45,973 nt of DNA. It comes from Candidatus Alloenteromonas pullicola (lineage in GTDB: Bacteria; Bacillota_I; Bacilli_A; RFN20; CAG-826). The position numbers and the translations under genes were made by a program. Shown here piece by piece: positions 1-8,073 of this stretch; the first letter of the stretch is position 1; the number at the start of each line of letters is the position of its first letter. The stretch is from positions 1 to 45,973 of the forward strand of contig DVMV01000005.1 in assembly GCA_018714785.1 (NCBI GenBank), read 5' to 3'. Under the pieces are notes generated by a model. It saw only the letters and a program-made list of their open reading frames with translations. It was not told the origin of the DNA and made no database searches.

Positions 1-44
1 TTGCAGGCTGCGATCTGCAGCTTCAGACGTTCTTCCTTTGTCAT
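1..44 (-). CDS. 5' end of an unknown gene, cut by the window edge
   Basis: Only 14 complete codons are visible, beginning MTKEERLKLQ. The ATG lies one base after the TGA of the GLUG-like surface protein gene, so the two are probably co-transcribed and translationally coupled. The visible part is charged and has no signal peptide. Nothing more can be said about function. Confidence 0.5.
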   Translation of the reverse strand, partial: MTKEERLKLQIAAC

Positions 45-45
45 A

Positions 46-1137
46 TCACTCACCAAACACCTTGCAGTAGTCTTCCTTGAACTTCTCGATGCCGGAATCG
101 GTCAGCGGATGATGCAGCATCTGCTCAAAAAAACCGGCGTATGTTTTGTGCTCGTTGTTGCTTGGGTGGATTGTCTTAAACGCCCCCATGTGGTTGCCGT
201 CTTGATCTGTGGTAGTTGTGACTAAGCCGTTCCCCAACACGTTGAACTGATAACGTTCAAGAACGTAATATCCGAACCTATCGTCTATTAAGTATTTAAC
301 CTTGGAAGTAATTGTGCAGGCGAAAAGATCGTAATTCGGTGCCGCGGTCTCGGTTTTGTAAGTTATGAAAGATCCATCGCCTTGGGCTTTGACGAGATTT
401 TCGTCAGACGATTCATATACCACTTCGTAAGAATTCCCGTTGATGTCTTGCACTGTTTGCGGGAACCCCTTAATGGTGGATTGGGAAGTATCGGAATTAT
501 TGATGACGGTTATGCTTCCGGCGACTTCTTGGCCGTTTTCCGAGAAGGCGATGTTCGGCATGCCTTTGGCCGCCGCAATCAGCGCCGCCTCGACCGGCGA
601 CCCCGAGATGTCGTTGCCACCATCGGAATTGGTGGTGATCGTAATGGTTGGGTTTACGAGCACGAGGTTCTTCACCTCGCTGTTGATTGAGGTATAGCCG
701 AAAAGGCCGGCATCGCGCCCATCTGAACAAGCGATTTGTAGGCCGGTTATTGTATGCCCGCAGCCATTGAAGGTCGAGTTGAACGGCATGTCGTCGGATC
801 CGATCGGGGCCATGGAGGTTCCGATCCAATCGATGTTGGTTGTCAAATTGAAGACATCGTCTTCGTCAAATAACCCTAGCGAGACCAGCATCTGCAGGTT
901 GCGGAGTTGATCCTCATTGCCTATCTGGTAGGTGGTCTTGCCGGTGTCGGCGTCTTTCGTGATGCTGTTGAAGTAGTCGCTCAGGTCGCTGAAGTCGATT
1001 CGATTGGAATACTCGGCCTCGATGGCGTTTAGGTAGGCCGCCAAGGTTATGCCGCCTAGCGAGAAGACCATCGCGAAAAACGAAAAAGCCGCGGTGAGCG
1101 ATAGGGCTAATTTCGTTTTGAAGGAACAGGTGGCCAT
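46..1137 (-). CDS. exported GLUG-repeat-like surface protein under a c-di-GMP riboswitch
   Basis: The protein has 363 residues from the ATG. An N-terminal hydrophobic stretch (about residues 8-35) preceded by Lys forms a signal peptide or membrane anchor. Residues 95-170 contain the pattern seen in GLUG/beta-helix surface proteins: 'APIGSDDMPFNSTFNGCGHT' followed by 'GLFGYT' and 'VKNLVLVNP'. The rest is Ser/Thr/Asn-rich and looks extracellular. No sortase or lipobox motif is visible. The start is uncertain: the ATG at 1137 has no clear Shine-Dalgarno, while an in-frame GTG at 1161 lies inside the riboswitch aptamer and has GAGG upstream. The promoter and c-di-GMP-I riboswitch directly upstream indicate c-di-GMP control. 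It is probably an adhesin or matrix-type protein (inference). Confidence 0.75.
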   Translation of the reverse strand: MATCSFKTKLALSLTAAFSFFAMVFSLGGITLAAYLNAIEAEYSNRIDFSDLSDYFNSITKDADTGKTTYQIGNEDQLRNLQMLVSLGLFDEDDVFNLTTNIDWIGTSMAPIGSDDMPFNSTFNGCGHTITGLQIACSDGRDAGLFGYTSINSEVKNLVLVNPTITITTNSDGGNDISGSPVEAALIAAAKGMPNIAFSENGQEVAGSITVINNSDTSQSTIKGFPQTVQDINGNSYEVVYESSDENLVKAQGDGSFITYKTETAAPNYDLFACTITSKVKYLIDDRFGYYVLERYQFNVLGNGLVTTTTDQDGNHMGAFKTIHPSNNEHKTYAGFFEQMLHHPLTDSGIEKFKEDYCKVFGE

Positions 1138-1151
1138 AGTCTTGTTTTGGA

Positions 1152-1224
1152 TTGGTGGCACCTGGCTGCCTCGGAGAGGCCCTGTAGTTTTGCGCCCCTA
1201 GATCGCTCTAGGTTTGCCTTTGTC
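1152..1224 (-). promoter_or_regulatory. c-di-GMP-I (GEMM-I) riboswitch aptamer
   Basis: Read on the minus strand, the element runs AAAGGCAAA, then a hairpin CCTAGA-GCGA-TCTAGG with a GNRA loop, then GGCGCAAAACTACAGGGCCT, a short P3 loop, and GGCAGCCAGGTGCC. These are the conserved blocks of the GEMM-I class, in order and with correct spacing. The ligand-contacting position before the conserved CAAA is G, as in c-di-GMP-binding members; cGAMP-type variants carry A there. It lies between a promoter and the surface-protein gene. Confidence 0.9.
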
Positions 1225-1230
1225 GAGTCC

Positions 1231-1258
1231 ATTCTACACTTATACGGGAGCGTATCAA
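1231..1258 (-). promoter_or_regulatory. promoter of the riboswitch-GLUG protein unit
   Basis: On the minus strand a -35 TTGATA (1253-1258) and a -10 TAGAAT (1231-1236) are separated by 16 bases. Transcription would start just upstream of the c-di-GMP aptamer. Confidence 0.7.
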
Positions 1259-1260
1259 GT

Positions 1261-1279
1261 TTTTATATTACATATAAAA
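1261..1279. repeat. perfect 8-bp inverted repeat upstream of the -35
   Basis: TTTTATAT-TAC-ATATAAAA is a perfect palindrome with a 3-base centre. It lies between the stop of the nucleosidase-like gene and the -35 of the riboswitch promoter. It could be an operator, an UP-like AT element, or a weak terminator for the upstream operon. No regulator is assigned. Confidence 0.4.
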
Positions 1280-1283
1280 TCCG

Positions 1284-2006
1284 TCAACGGCCCTTCGACA
1301 GGTTCAATAGCAGACCGGCCACTAGGCGCCCAATGAAGGGCATCGCCTCGAGCCCCTTGCGGCGGAAATTGAGGCGCTCGGAGACGGCATTGGCCTCGTA
1401 ATTGACGGCTTTTATCGAAAGAAGCGAGGTTTTGCGGAGATAACAGGCCAAGGCAACGCCGTAGGAGGAGTTGTCGTAGCAGGTCAGCCTCGAGTAGCCG
1501 GCGTACCTCATCTTGAGCTTCTGCTGGTACTCGGGCTCATCGAGCAGGCGCATGTCCCCGCTTAGCAAGGAGGCGCGCTCAATGAATTTGCCACCCAGCT
1601 CATACCCGATCGATTCCGCCTTCTCGGCGAGGCTAGGCTCGGTGAGGAAGAAAGGGGGCAGGCCCGGGAGCTGCCCGGATATGGTCTTGCCGTCGCCGGA
1701 ATAGTCTATGCCCTCGACGTAGTAGCGCTCGGGGATGAAGATGTCGCCTTGGTGGAGCGTCCCCTTGATGGAGGCGACGCAGCCGATGTTGATGACCAGA
1801 TACGGATCGTATACCGAAAGCAGGGTGGCGGTGTTTATGCCGACTAAGCTGAGCCCGATTCCGACGCAGGAGACGGCGACCTTCTCCTCGCCCAGCGTCC
1901 CGACCGCGGCGTGGAGGTAGTCGTTGATGTTCTCCTCCCTCGCGAGGTTTAGCCGGTTGCGCAGGTAGAGCAAGGCGTCCTGGTCTTCGCCGACGATGAG
2001 TATCAT
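1284..2006 (-). CDS. MTA/SAH nucleosidase-fold protein lacking the catalytic residues
   Basis: The 240 residues match the whole length of the 5'-methylthioadenosine/S-adenosylhomocysteine nucleosidase (PNP/UDP phosphorylase) family. 'VGIGLSLVGINTATLL' and 'NIGCVASIKGTLHQGDIFIP' correspond to the family's SGIGKV..GAT and NTGSAGG..VGDIVV blocks, and 'LLSGDM' to the VSGDAF segment. The catalytic positions are changed: the N-terminal Glu aligns with Ala11, the EMEA motif reads YDNSS (177-181), and RAISD reads KAVNY (199-203). A classic MTAN activity is therefore unlikely. It may bind a nucleotide or nucleoside as a sensor, or have a new specificity (inference). It is the last gene of the riboswitch operon and overlaps the EAL gene by 4 bases. 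Confidence 0.75.
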   Translation of the reverse strand: MILIVGEDQDALLYLRNRLNLAREENINDYLHAAVGTLGEEKVAVSCVGIGLSLVGINTATLLSVYDPYLVINIGCVASIKGTLHQGDIFIPERYYVEGIDYSGDGKTISGQLPGLPPFFLTEPSLAEKAESIGYELGGKFIERASLLSGDMRLLDEPEYQQKLKMRYAGYSRLTCYDNSSYGVALACYLRKTSLLSIKAVNYEANAVSERLNFRRKGLEAMPFIGRLVAGLLLNLSKGR

Positions 2007-3595
2007 TGCCTTGCCTCCTTTTCGGCCTTGCGCCGATCGCGGTCGTCTTTCTCCTTCTTCTTGCGCCTGGCCTCGTCTTCCTCGACCAGCGCCTCGAAGG
2101 CGTCTTTGCGTAGCGGGCGGGAGAAGTAGTATCCCTGGATGCCATCGGCCCCAAGCGAGGACAATATCTCGACCTGCTTCAGGCTCTCGGCCCCCTCGGC
2201 CACGACCTTCATCCCCAGCGCGTGGACCAGCGAGATGATCGACCCGACCATGTCGCGGGACTTCTTCTCGATCTCGAGGTCGTCGATGAACGATTTATCT
2301 ATCTTGAGGACGTCGAAAGGTATCGATTTGAGGGCGCTCAATGAGGAATACCCGATCCCGAAGTCGTCGATCGAGGTCTTGAATCCGAGCTCCTTGATGC
2401 GCCTGATGACCGAGGAGATGAAGACCAGGTTCTCGGCCGCGAGGGATTCGGTCAGCTCAAGCTCCATCTCTGATGGGTCGACGCCGTACTTCTCGACGGT
2501 GCTGGAAAGGAAGTCGAGCAGCCCGGGGTCGTATACCGTCCGGCGGGATAGGTTGACCGATATGGTGAGCGGCTTCCTCCCGGCTTTGGCCCATTCCTGC
2601 TTGGCCTTGCAGGCGGAGAGGAAAACGAAGTGGTCGATCTCTACGATGCGTCCGGAGTATTCGCAATAGGGCACGAAGACCGATGGCGGCAACAGGCCCC
2701 TCCGGGGGTGCTTCCAGCGGATCAGCGCCTCGGCCCCGTAGTAGCCGCCGCCTCTAAGCGAGCGCTTGGCCTGGTAGAAAACGATCAATTCGCCGCGTTC
2801 GATGGCGGAGGAGAGGTCGGTGTCGAGCCAGTGCAGGGCCGCGTCGTCTTCTTGAAGTGAGGGGCTATACGGCTGAAGGTCGCAGGAAAGGCGGTTGTTG
2901 GCGGAATGCCGGAGGGCGTATTCGGCCTCCTGAAGCAGCGCTTTGCCGTCGATGCGCCTGCCCTTCTCCACCAGCCTTCGGGATTCGCCGGATAGAAGGT
3001 AGGCGTAGGGCAAGGCCCCGGTGTTCTGCAGCGAGGAGGAAAGCTCGAGCACGATGGCCCGGTATTCGTCGAGGCGCTCGGCCTCATCCTCGACAAGTTC
3101 GAGCAGGGAGAACCCGCCGATTATCGAATAGCCGATCCTGGCGTATGGCAATTTATCGCGGAGGAAATCGTAGGAATGCCGCATGGCCTTGATGGCGTTT
3201 TCCCTCTGCATCGAGAAGATCGATGAGTTCGACGGCCCCTTGACCGAGACCATGAGGCAGATCATCTTGTTCTTCCTGCCGTCGGCCTTGGCCCTCCTCG
3301 CCAGCCTGGCGAGCTGCTTTGGGGTAAAGATCGGAAGGTCCTCGCCGAATATCTCCTTGATGCGCTTGCTCTTCAGCGACGATGTAATGAATCTCGATAG
3401 GGAGAACAAAGACCCGATGGTCAGGATGGCGAATGCCAGCGATAGCGAGAGGACCGCCCAAAGCGAGTCCCCGGCGACCGGGCGGCCGGAGGAAAGCGAC
3501 AGCGACAAAAGGGTTATCAAGGCCGCGAAGCAGGCGGCGTCGAGGCAGGCGAGCCCCGCGAATAGGCCTAGGCTAAGCTTCTGGGATTGGTTCAT
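2003..3595 (-). CDS. membrane-bound EAL-domain c-di-GMP phosphodiesterase with degenerate GGDEF-like region
   Basis: Two N-terminal membrane helices (about 12-35 and 44-68) are followed by a region resembling a degenerate GGDEF domain (about 105-240; the active-site loop reads 'IIGGFSLLE'). A complete EAL domain (about 262-500) follows. The catalytic signatures are intact: EALIRW (289-294), NLS (348-350), ELTES, IDDFGIGYSSL (409-419), KIDKSFI (431-437), VVAEGAE (464-470) and QGYYFSRP. Active hydrolysis of c-di-GMP to pGpG is therefore expected. The last 30 residues are a Lys/Glu/Arg-rich tail. It overlaps the signal peptidase gene by 4 bases and sits in an operon headed by a c-di-GMP riboswitch, so it can feed back on its own control signal. 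Confidence 0.93.
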   Translation of the reverse strand: MNQSQKLSLGLFAGLACLDAACFAALITLLSLSLSSGRPVAGDSLWAVLSLSLAFAILTIGSLFSLSRFITSSLKSKRIKEIFGEDLPIFTPKQLARLARRAKADGRKNKMICLMVSVKGPSNSSIFSMQRENAIKAMRHSYDFLRDKLPYARIGYSIIGGFSLLELVEDEAERLDEYRAIVLELSSSLQNTGALPYAYLLSGESRRLVEKGRRIDGKALLQEAEYALRHSANNRLSCDLQPYSPSLQEDDAALHWLDTDLSSAIERGELIVFYQAKRSLRGGGYYGAEALIRWKHPRRGLLPPSVFVPYCEYSGRIVEIDHFVFLSACKAKQEWAKAGRKPLTISVNLSRRTVYDPGLLDFLSSTVEKYGVDPSEMELELTESLAAENLVFISSVIRRIKELGFKTSIDDFGIGYSSLSALKSIPFDVLKIDKSFIDDLEIEKKSRDMVGSIISLVHALGMKVVAEGAESLKQVEILSSLGADGIQGYYFSRPLRKDAFEALVEEDEARRKKKEKDDRDRRKAEKEARQ

Positions 3596-4377
3596 CTTCT
3601 CTCCCTCCTAAGCTCTTTCCTCAATTTCCGGAGCTCTTTTTCCTTCTGCTTCTGCATGTCCTCGCGAAGCTCCTTTTTATAATGCCACTTTTCCTCGAAG
3701 GCCAAAACGGCGGCTTCGTCGTTTAAGTCGATGCCGGCCTGCTTCTTGGCCTGCTCGAGCTCCTCCTTCTCCTGTTTCGTTTCCTTCCGCAGCTTTATCG
3801 CCATCTCGGCTATGGAGTAGACGGCCGCGATGGCTAGCGGGGTGACGATCAGCAGCGGGAACACCCAGCTGGAATGGTTCTTCTCCGAGGGGACCTGGGG
3901 GCTGACGTAGGTCAGGAAGCTCCCGAAAGAAAGCGAGCTGTATACGACCGTGCCGACGTAATTGGACTCCGGCACCACCTCGCGGTAGTCCTCGCTCCAC
4001 GATCCGCCGGAAAGCTGGGCGTTGAGGTTGTCGCCCCTAGTGTAGAAGGTGAGGGTCCCGTCCTGGTTGCGCTCTATCTCGTGGACGCGGTGGGTGTCGG
4101 TCGCGCCGAGCTCGGGGTAATAGAAGGTGATGATGTCGCCGACCTCCACGTTCTCCGGCCCCTCGTCCTTGATGACGATGCCCGAGCCGACCGGCAGCGA
4201 ATCGGGCAGGTCGCCCTCCATCGAGTCGGTCGCGACGTAGAGGAAGGAATAGCCGAACACCGATGGCACGCCGTAGTTGCTCCCCATCGAGGCGACCATC
4301 GAGATCTGGCAATAGGCAAAGAACGCCACCAGGGCGATGAGCAGGCCGTTGATGGTGTAGCTGATCCACTTCCTCAT
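3592..4377 (-). CDS. sipW: ER-type (SipW-like) signal peptidase I with charged C-terminal tail
   Basis: The 261-residue protein has a first membrane helix at 8-26, followed by 'TDSMEGDLP' with the catalytic Ser52. 'THRVHEI' carries His96, the base used by ER-type and SipW-type peptidases instead of Lys. 'TRGDNLN' holds the conserved Asp116. A second helix spans about 171-192. Family members process TasA/camelysin-type precursors, and such precursors are encoded in the same operon and divergently nearby, so they are the likely substrates. The final 70 residues form a Lys/Glu-rich, probably coiled-coil cytoplasmic extension that is not typical of signal peptidases. It overlaps both neighbours by 4 bases. 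Confidence 0.9.
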   Translation of the reverse strand: MRKWISYTINGLLIALVAFFAYCQISMVASMGSNYGVPSVFGYSFLYVATDSMEGDLPDSLPVGSGIVIKDEGPENVEVGDIITFYYPELGATDTHRVHEIERNQDGTLTFYTRGDNLNAQLSGGSWSEDYREVVPESNYVGTVVYSSLSFGSFLTYVSPQVPSEKNHSSWVFPLLIVTPLAIAAVYSIAEMAIKLRKETKQEKEELEQAKKQAGIDLNDEAAVLAFEEKWHYKKELREDMQKQKEKELRKLRKELRRERR

Positions 4378-6509
4378 CTTCTCTTGCCTTTCTTGGCGTA
4401 GTCGACGACAAAGCTCCTGCCGCCGCGCTTGGAGCGGGTCTTGAGGGTGGTGTAGGTCGGCTTACTTGGCTTAGACGCCTCCTCGGCCTTCTTCTCCTCT
4501 TTCTTGGCTTTGCGGGCGGCCTTGCCTTTCTTCTTCGGCTTCTTCGGCTTGTCCTCGGTTTTGCCGTCTGAGGCCTCCTCTGCGGACTTTTCCTTTTCGG
4601 AATCCGGGGAATCTGCGGGCTTTTCCGGCTCGGCCTTGGCTTCTTCCTCGGGCTCGCCTGGGGCTTTATCCTCGGCCTTACCTTCTGAAGAATCCTGCTT
4701 CTGCTCGGTCTTCTCCGCCGGCTTTGCCTCTTCCTTGGGAGCCTCCTCGGCTACTGGGACGGACTTTTCCACTGCGGTCGCGGACTGCTCTTTGGCCAGC
4801 TCCTCTTCCGGGGCGCTGGAGATTATCGCGGCGACGTCCTCTTGCTTTGGGGCCTCCTCCTTGATTGGCTCCTCGGCGACGGGCGATTCCGAAACAGCCT
4901 CCGTTTCCAGCGGCTTCTCTTCCTCTACCCTCTTGGCCGGCTTGGCCTTTTTGGCCGCCTTCTTCGCCACGCGGCGCACCCGCTTGGGCGTGCCGACGGT
5001 GGTCTTTATGCCCTGCTCCTCGGGGGTGGAGGCGATGATCGGGGTCTGCTCGACGACGATTGGGGTCTCGTCGGGGAAGCCGTCGCTTGACTTCGGGGCG
5101 GGTTTCTCTCCCGCGCGGTCCTTCTTGCCGGCCTCGACGATCATGATCCTCGCCTTCCTTAGCTTGCGCAGCTCCTCCTCGGCGGCCCGATCGGCCTTCC
5201 GCTTGGCCTCTAGCTGCTCGGAAAGCTTGGCCTTCTCGGCCTCGATGGCGGCGCGGATGAGCTCGCGCTCGTCCTGCTTCCGCTTCTCCTCGAGCATCTT
5301 GCGGTTGGCCCTTGCCTGCAGCTCGATCTCGCGCTCCTTGGCGCGCTCGATCTCGGCCTCGACGATGGCTTTCTTGGCCTTGTCCTCGGCCCGTTTGCGC
5401 TCGAGCTCCTCCCGGTAGGCCTTCGATTCCTCGACGGTCGGGTAGAGCGGGCTGATCTTCTTCCGCTCCCGGAGCGGGAACTGGTCGTATAGGAAGCGGC
5501 CGTCGTAGAAGGTCTCGTCCTCGAGCGAGAAGAGCACCTTCGGGATTATCTTCCTCTTGACCGACTTGGCCTTGACCTCGTCGTCTTTGACGAGGTTCCC
5601 CTCGAGGGTGACGATCGAGGCGGCCAGAAGCGAGCAAAGCGTCTCGACGTAGTCGTCTTTGAACTTCTTGCTGTCCTCCTTGACGGAGACCTCGATGCCC
5701 AGTTCCTTGTAGGAGTCGATGAACTTCCATAGGGCGAGGGCCTTCTTGTACTCCGGGTTCTTGACCAGCAGGTTGGTGGGGTGGATCGGGTTGGCGACCT
5801 CCTTGGCCCCCTTCATGGCCGACATGAAGGGCGAGGAGGCGAAGTAGGCGACCCGCTCGCGCAGCTTGGCGAGGCGGATCATCAGGTCCTCGTTGGCCTT
5901 GGCCTTGCCCGAGTCTGTGGAGGCGCAGGAAAGCTTGATCCTGGTGTCGACCTCGTACTTGACCTCGCCGACGTTGTGGTCGGTGTGCAGCAGCAGCACC
6001 TCGGAATCGCGGGTCTCGCCATGGTCCTTGATGAAGAGAAGGCGCTTCTGGATGAAGACCGAGCACTTCTTGATCAGGGTCATGATGAACCGGTTCTCAT
6101 AGATCCAGTAGTCGATATCCGATTCCGGGGTCAATAGCTTCTCCGGCGTGACGTTGCCGTCCTCGTCGACGTTGTGGACGTATTGGGTGTGGGATGCCAG
6201 ATGGCTTATCGAGCGGGGCGAGATCCGCTTGGCCCTCCCGGCCTCGACCAGCACGTCGTCCTCCTTGATGAAGGTGCGGGGGTTCTTGATGATCGCGTCG
6301 ATGGCGTCGAAGCCCTTCTCGAGCTCGTCGATGAAGGAGGGGTCGATGGACTTGGCCTCGAGGCGCGACTTCTGGGCGAGGTAGGTGTTCCTCTCCTGGC
6401 GCAGCGAAAGCAGCAGCTCATAGAATGAGGCGCTTTGGGTGAGCAGGGTTTTTATCTTCCTTAGGTATGCCCGCTCGGCAAGGCTAAGGGTGGTGCGGGC
6501 CTTTGGCAT
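4374..6509 (-). CDS. DUF2357/McrC-like protein with no visible nuclease and a long charged tail
   Basis: The 711-residue protein is soluble. Residues 60-150 resemble the DUF2357 domain found in McrC-like partners of McrB ATPases: 'IIKNPRTFI', 'RISPRSISHLASH' and the hallmark 'YENRF' (137-141). 'HPTNLLVKNPEYKKALALW' (243-261) matches the segment that precedes the PD-(D/E)XK nuclease in that family. No nuclease motif follows. Instead there is a Lys/Glu/Arg coiled coil (about 358-460) and then about 250 residues of low-complexity Glu/Pro/Ala/Lys sequence ending in a basic patch. It starts one base after the stop of the McrB-like ATPase gene, which is the usual McrB-McrC order. The McrC relation is by motif recognition, not alignment score. 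Confidence 0.65.
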   Translation of the reverse strand: MPKARTTLSLAERAYLRKIKTLLTQSASFYELLLSLRQERNTYLAQKSRLEAKSIDPSFIDELEKGFDAIDAIIKNPRTFIKEDDVLVEAGRAKRISPRSISHLASHTQYVHNVDEDGNVTPEKLLTPESDIDYWIYENRFIMTLIKKCSVFIQKRLLFIKDHGETRDSEVLLLHTDHNVGEVKYEVDTRIKLSCASTDSGKAKANEDLMIRLAKLRERVAYFASSPFMSAMKGAKEVANPIHPTNLLVKNPEYKKALALWKFIDSYKELGIEVSVKEDSKKFKDDYVETLCSLLAASIVTLEGNLVKDDEVKAKSVKRKIIPKVLFSLEDETFYDGRFLYDQFPLRERKKISPLYPTVEESKAYREELERKRAEDKAKKAIVEAEIERAKEREIELQARANRKMLEEKRKQDERELIRAAIEAEKAKLSEQLEAKRKADRAAEEELRKLRKARIMIVEAGKKDRAGEKPAPKSSDGFPDETPIVVEQTPIIASTPEEQGIKTTVGTPKRVRRVAKKAAKKAKPAKRVEEEKPLETEAVSESPVAEEPIKEEAPKQEDVAAIISSAPEEELAKEQSATAVEKSVPVAEEAPKEEAKPAEKTEQKQDSSEGKAEDKAPGEPEEEAKAEPEKPADSPDSEKEKSAEEASDGKTEDKPKKPKKKGKAARKAKKEEKKAEEASKPSKPTYTTLKTRSKRGGRSFVVDYAKKGKRR

Positions 6510-6510
6510 A

Positions 6511-8064
6511 TCAGCTTACGGTCTTGAGGAAGCTCCTTATCTTGGCTTTGGACAGCTTGAACTCGTTCTTGCCGAAGAGCTTGGTCAGCTCGGCCTCGAG
6601 GTCCATCAGCTCGTCGCGGAGGAAGGAGATGTTTAGCACCTCGAACTTCTTCAGGATCTTCGACTCGAAGATGTAGTCGATGGCCTGTAGCTCGGTCCCG
6701 CCGCAGGCGACGTAGCAGGGGACGAAGGACTCCATCTGGCGCAGGATTCGGTTGCCGAAGGCCAGGCGGAACTTGGCGATGACGAACTCGTCGAGGGACT
6801 CGAACTTCTCGCGGTTCTTGGAAGAGAGCGGGAAGTCGGCCTTGGCCTTCTCGAATAGCGAGGCGACGTATTCGTATGGCAGCGGGCAGGCCTCGGTGAA
6901 GGTCGAGTCGAAGGGGATGCCCTTGTTGTCGAAGAAAAGCGACATCGAGCGGTCGTAGACCTTGTCGGTGATGGTGAAGGTCGAATCGTCGTTGTTGGCG
7001 GTGCCGACGAAGATTATGTTCTGCGGGATCAAGAGCTTCCCGTCGGTGAGGTGCTTCGGGTCGTCTTTCCGCGGCGCGGCGACAAGCGAGATGTTCCACT
7101 CGCTGACGTTGGGCATCTCCATGATGGAGAGGAACTCGGCGAAGTAGTACTCGATGCGGGCGAGGTTCATCTCGTCGAGGACCACGACGGATAGGTCGTC
7201 GCGGTAGGTGGCCTCGTAGATGGCGCGCAGGAACTCGGTCTCGGTGAAGCGGTGGGTGAAGTCGTTGTAGTAGCCGAGCAGCTCCGAGCGGTCATGCCAG
7301 CTGGGCTGGACCGAGCAGATGGCGGCGTTATGCCTTATGAAGCGCCCGAAGGCGTAGGGCAAGGAGGTCTTGCCGGTGCCGGATATTCCCTCGAGGATGA
7401 TGATCTTGGAGGTACCGATGGAGGCGATGAACTCGCGCATGGTCTCGATGGTGTAGTAAAGCCCGAGCTGGGAGGCGCAGAAGAGGCGGAACCGCTCGCA
7501 GATGCCCTCCAGCGATATGTTGGCGGCGTCCTCGGGCAGGACGGTGGGGCGCATCGGGGTGGCGTAGCGGGCGTCGACGTCGCATAGCTTCGGGAACCTG
7601 ACGTCGTCCTCGCTGGCCTCCTCTTCCTTCTTCTCCAGGTCGCCTTCCGCCTTGGGCGCGTTGGCGTCTATCCCGGCGGTGGCTAGGCTATGGACCTGCA
7701 GCCCCAGGACGCGGTCCTTCTCGGAGAGCGCGTGGTATAGCTCGAGGTTGAGCCGCTCGATCTCCTCGCGGTACTTAGTGGTGTCTTCGGTGGAGGCGCG
7801 GAAATGCACGTAGCGGCGTATAAGGTAGTATGCAAGATAGCCCAAGGCCCCGAAGGCGGCGATGAGCAAGATGAGGAACAGGATGAAGAAGAACCATCCT
7901 CCTCCCCCGAAGTCGGGCGAGTAGTTGGCGAAAAGCGAATTGTAGTAGTCAACCTGCCCCGGCACCTTCGACCACGGATAGGCGAACGCGTCGGAGAAGA
8001 AATGTCCGAGGTTGGTGAAGAACTCGATTATCATCTGCTTTAGGTATTCGAAGTAAGCGCTCAT
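6511..8064 (-). CDS. membrane-anchored McrB-type AAA+ ATPase
   Basis: Residues 56-84 form a transmembrane helix, so the AAA+ domain is tethered to the membrane with a charged linker (85-180). The ATPase has Walker A 'GISGTGKT' (226-233), the McrB-family block 'VQPSWHDRSELLGYYN' (252-267), Walker B 'VVVLDEMNLAR' (293-303), sensor 1 'GTANNDD' (354-360) and the arginine-finger segment 'DKVYDRS' (367-373). These are McrB-subfamily hallmarks. The N-terminal DNA-recognition domain of restriction McrB proteins is absent and replaced by the membrane anchor. It is followed one base later by the DUF2357-like gene, its likely partner. A role in export or assembly of the surface proteins is inferred from the operon. 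Confidence 0.88.
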   Translation of the reverse strand: MSAYFEYLKQMIIEFFTNLGHFFSDAFAYPWSKVPGQVDYYNSLFANYSPDFGGGGWFFFILFLILLIAAFGALGYLAYYLIRRYVHFRASTEDTTKYREEIERLNLELYHALSEKDRVLGLQVHSLATAGIDANAPKAEGDLEKKEEEASEDDVRFPKLCDVDARYATPMRPTVLPEDAANISLEGICERFRLFCASQLGLYYTIETMREFIASIGTSKIIILEGISGTGKTSLPYAFGRFIRHNAAICSVQPSWHDRSELLGYYNDFTHRFTETEFLRAIYEATYRDDLSVVVLDEMNLARIEYYFAEFLSIMEMPNVSEWNISLVAAPRKDDPKHLTDGKLLIPQNIIFVGTANNDDSTFTITDKVYDRSMSLFFDNKGIPFDSTFTEACPLPYEYVASLFEKAKADFPLSSKNREKFESLDEFVIAKFRLAFGNRILRQMESFVPCYVACGGTELQAIDYIFESKILKKFEVLNISFLRDELMDLEAELTKLFGKNEFKLSKAKIRSFLKTVS

Positions 8065-8073
8065 ATGCCCTCC

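Noticed and set aside
1152-1224. cGAMP-specific (GEMM-Ib) riboswitch instead of c-di-GMP
   Set aside because: The specificity-determining base before the conserved CAAA appears to be G in both copies, as in c-di-GMP-binding members. Binding assays would be decisive.
4504-5418. Long plus-strand open frame opposite the DUF2357-like gene
   Set aside because: It is a Ser/Ala/Phe-rich antisense shadow of the low-complexity Lys/Glu coding sequence, without a start signal. The minus-strand gene is embedded in a coherent operon.
4374-8064. A classical McrBC restriction system
   Set aside because: The ATPase lacks a DNA-recognition domain and has a membrane anchor; the partner lacks a visible nuclease; and the genes sit inside a riboswitch-controlled surface-protein operon rather than a defence island.
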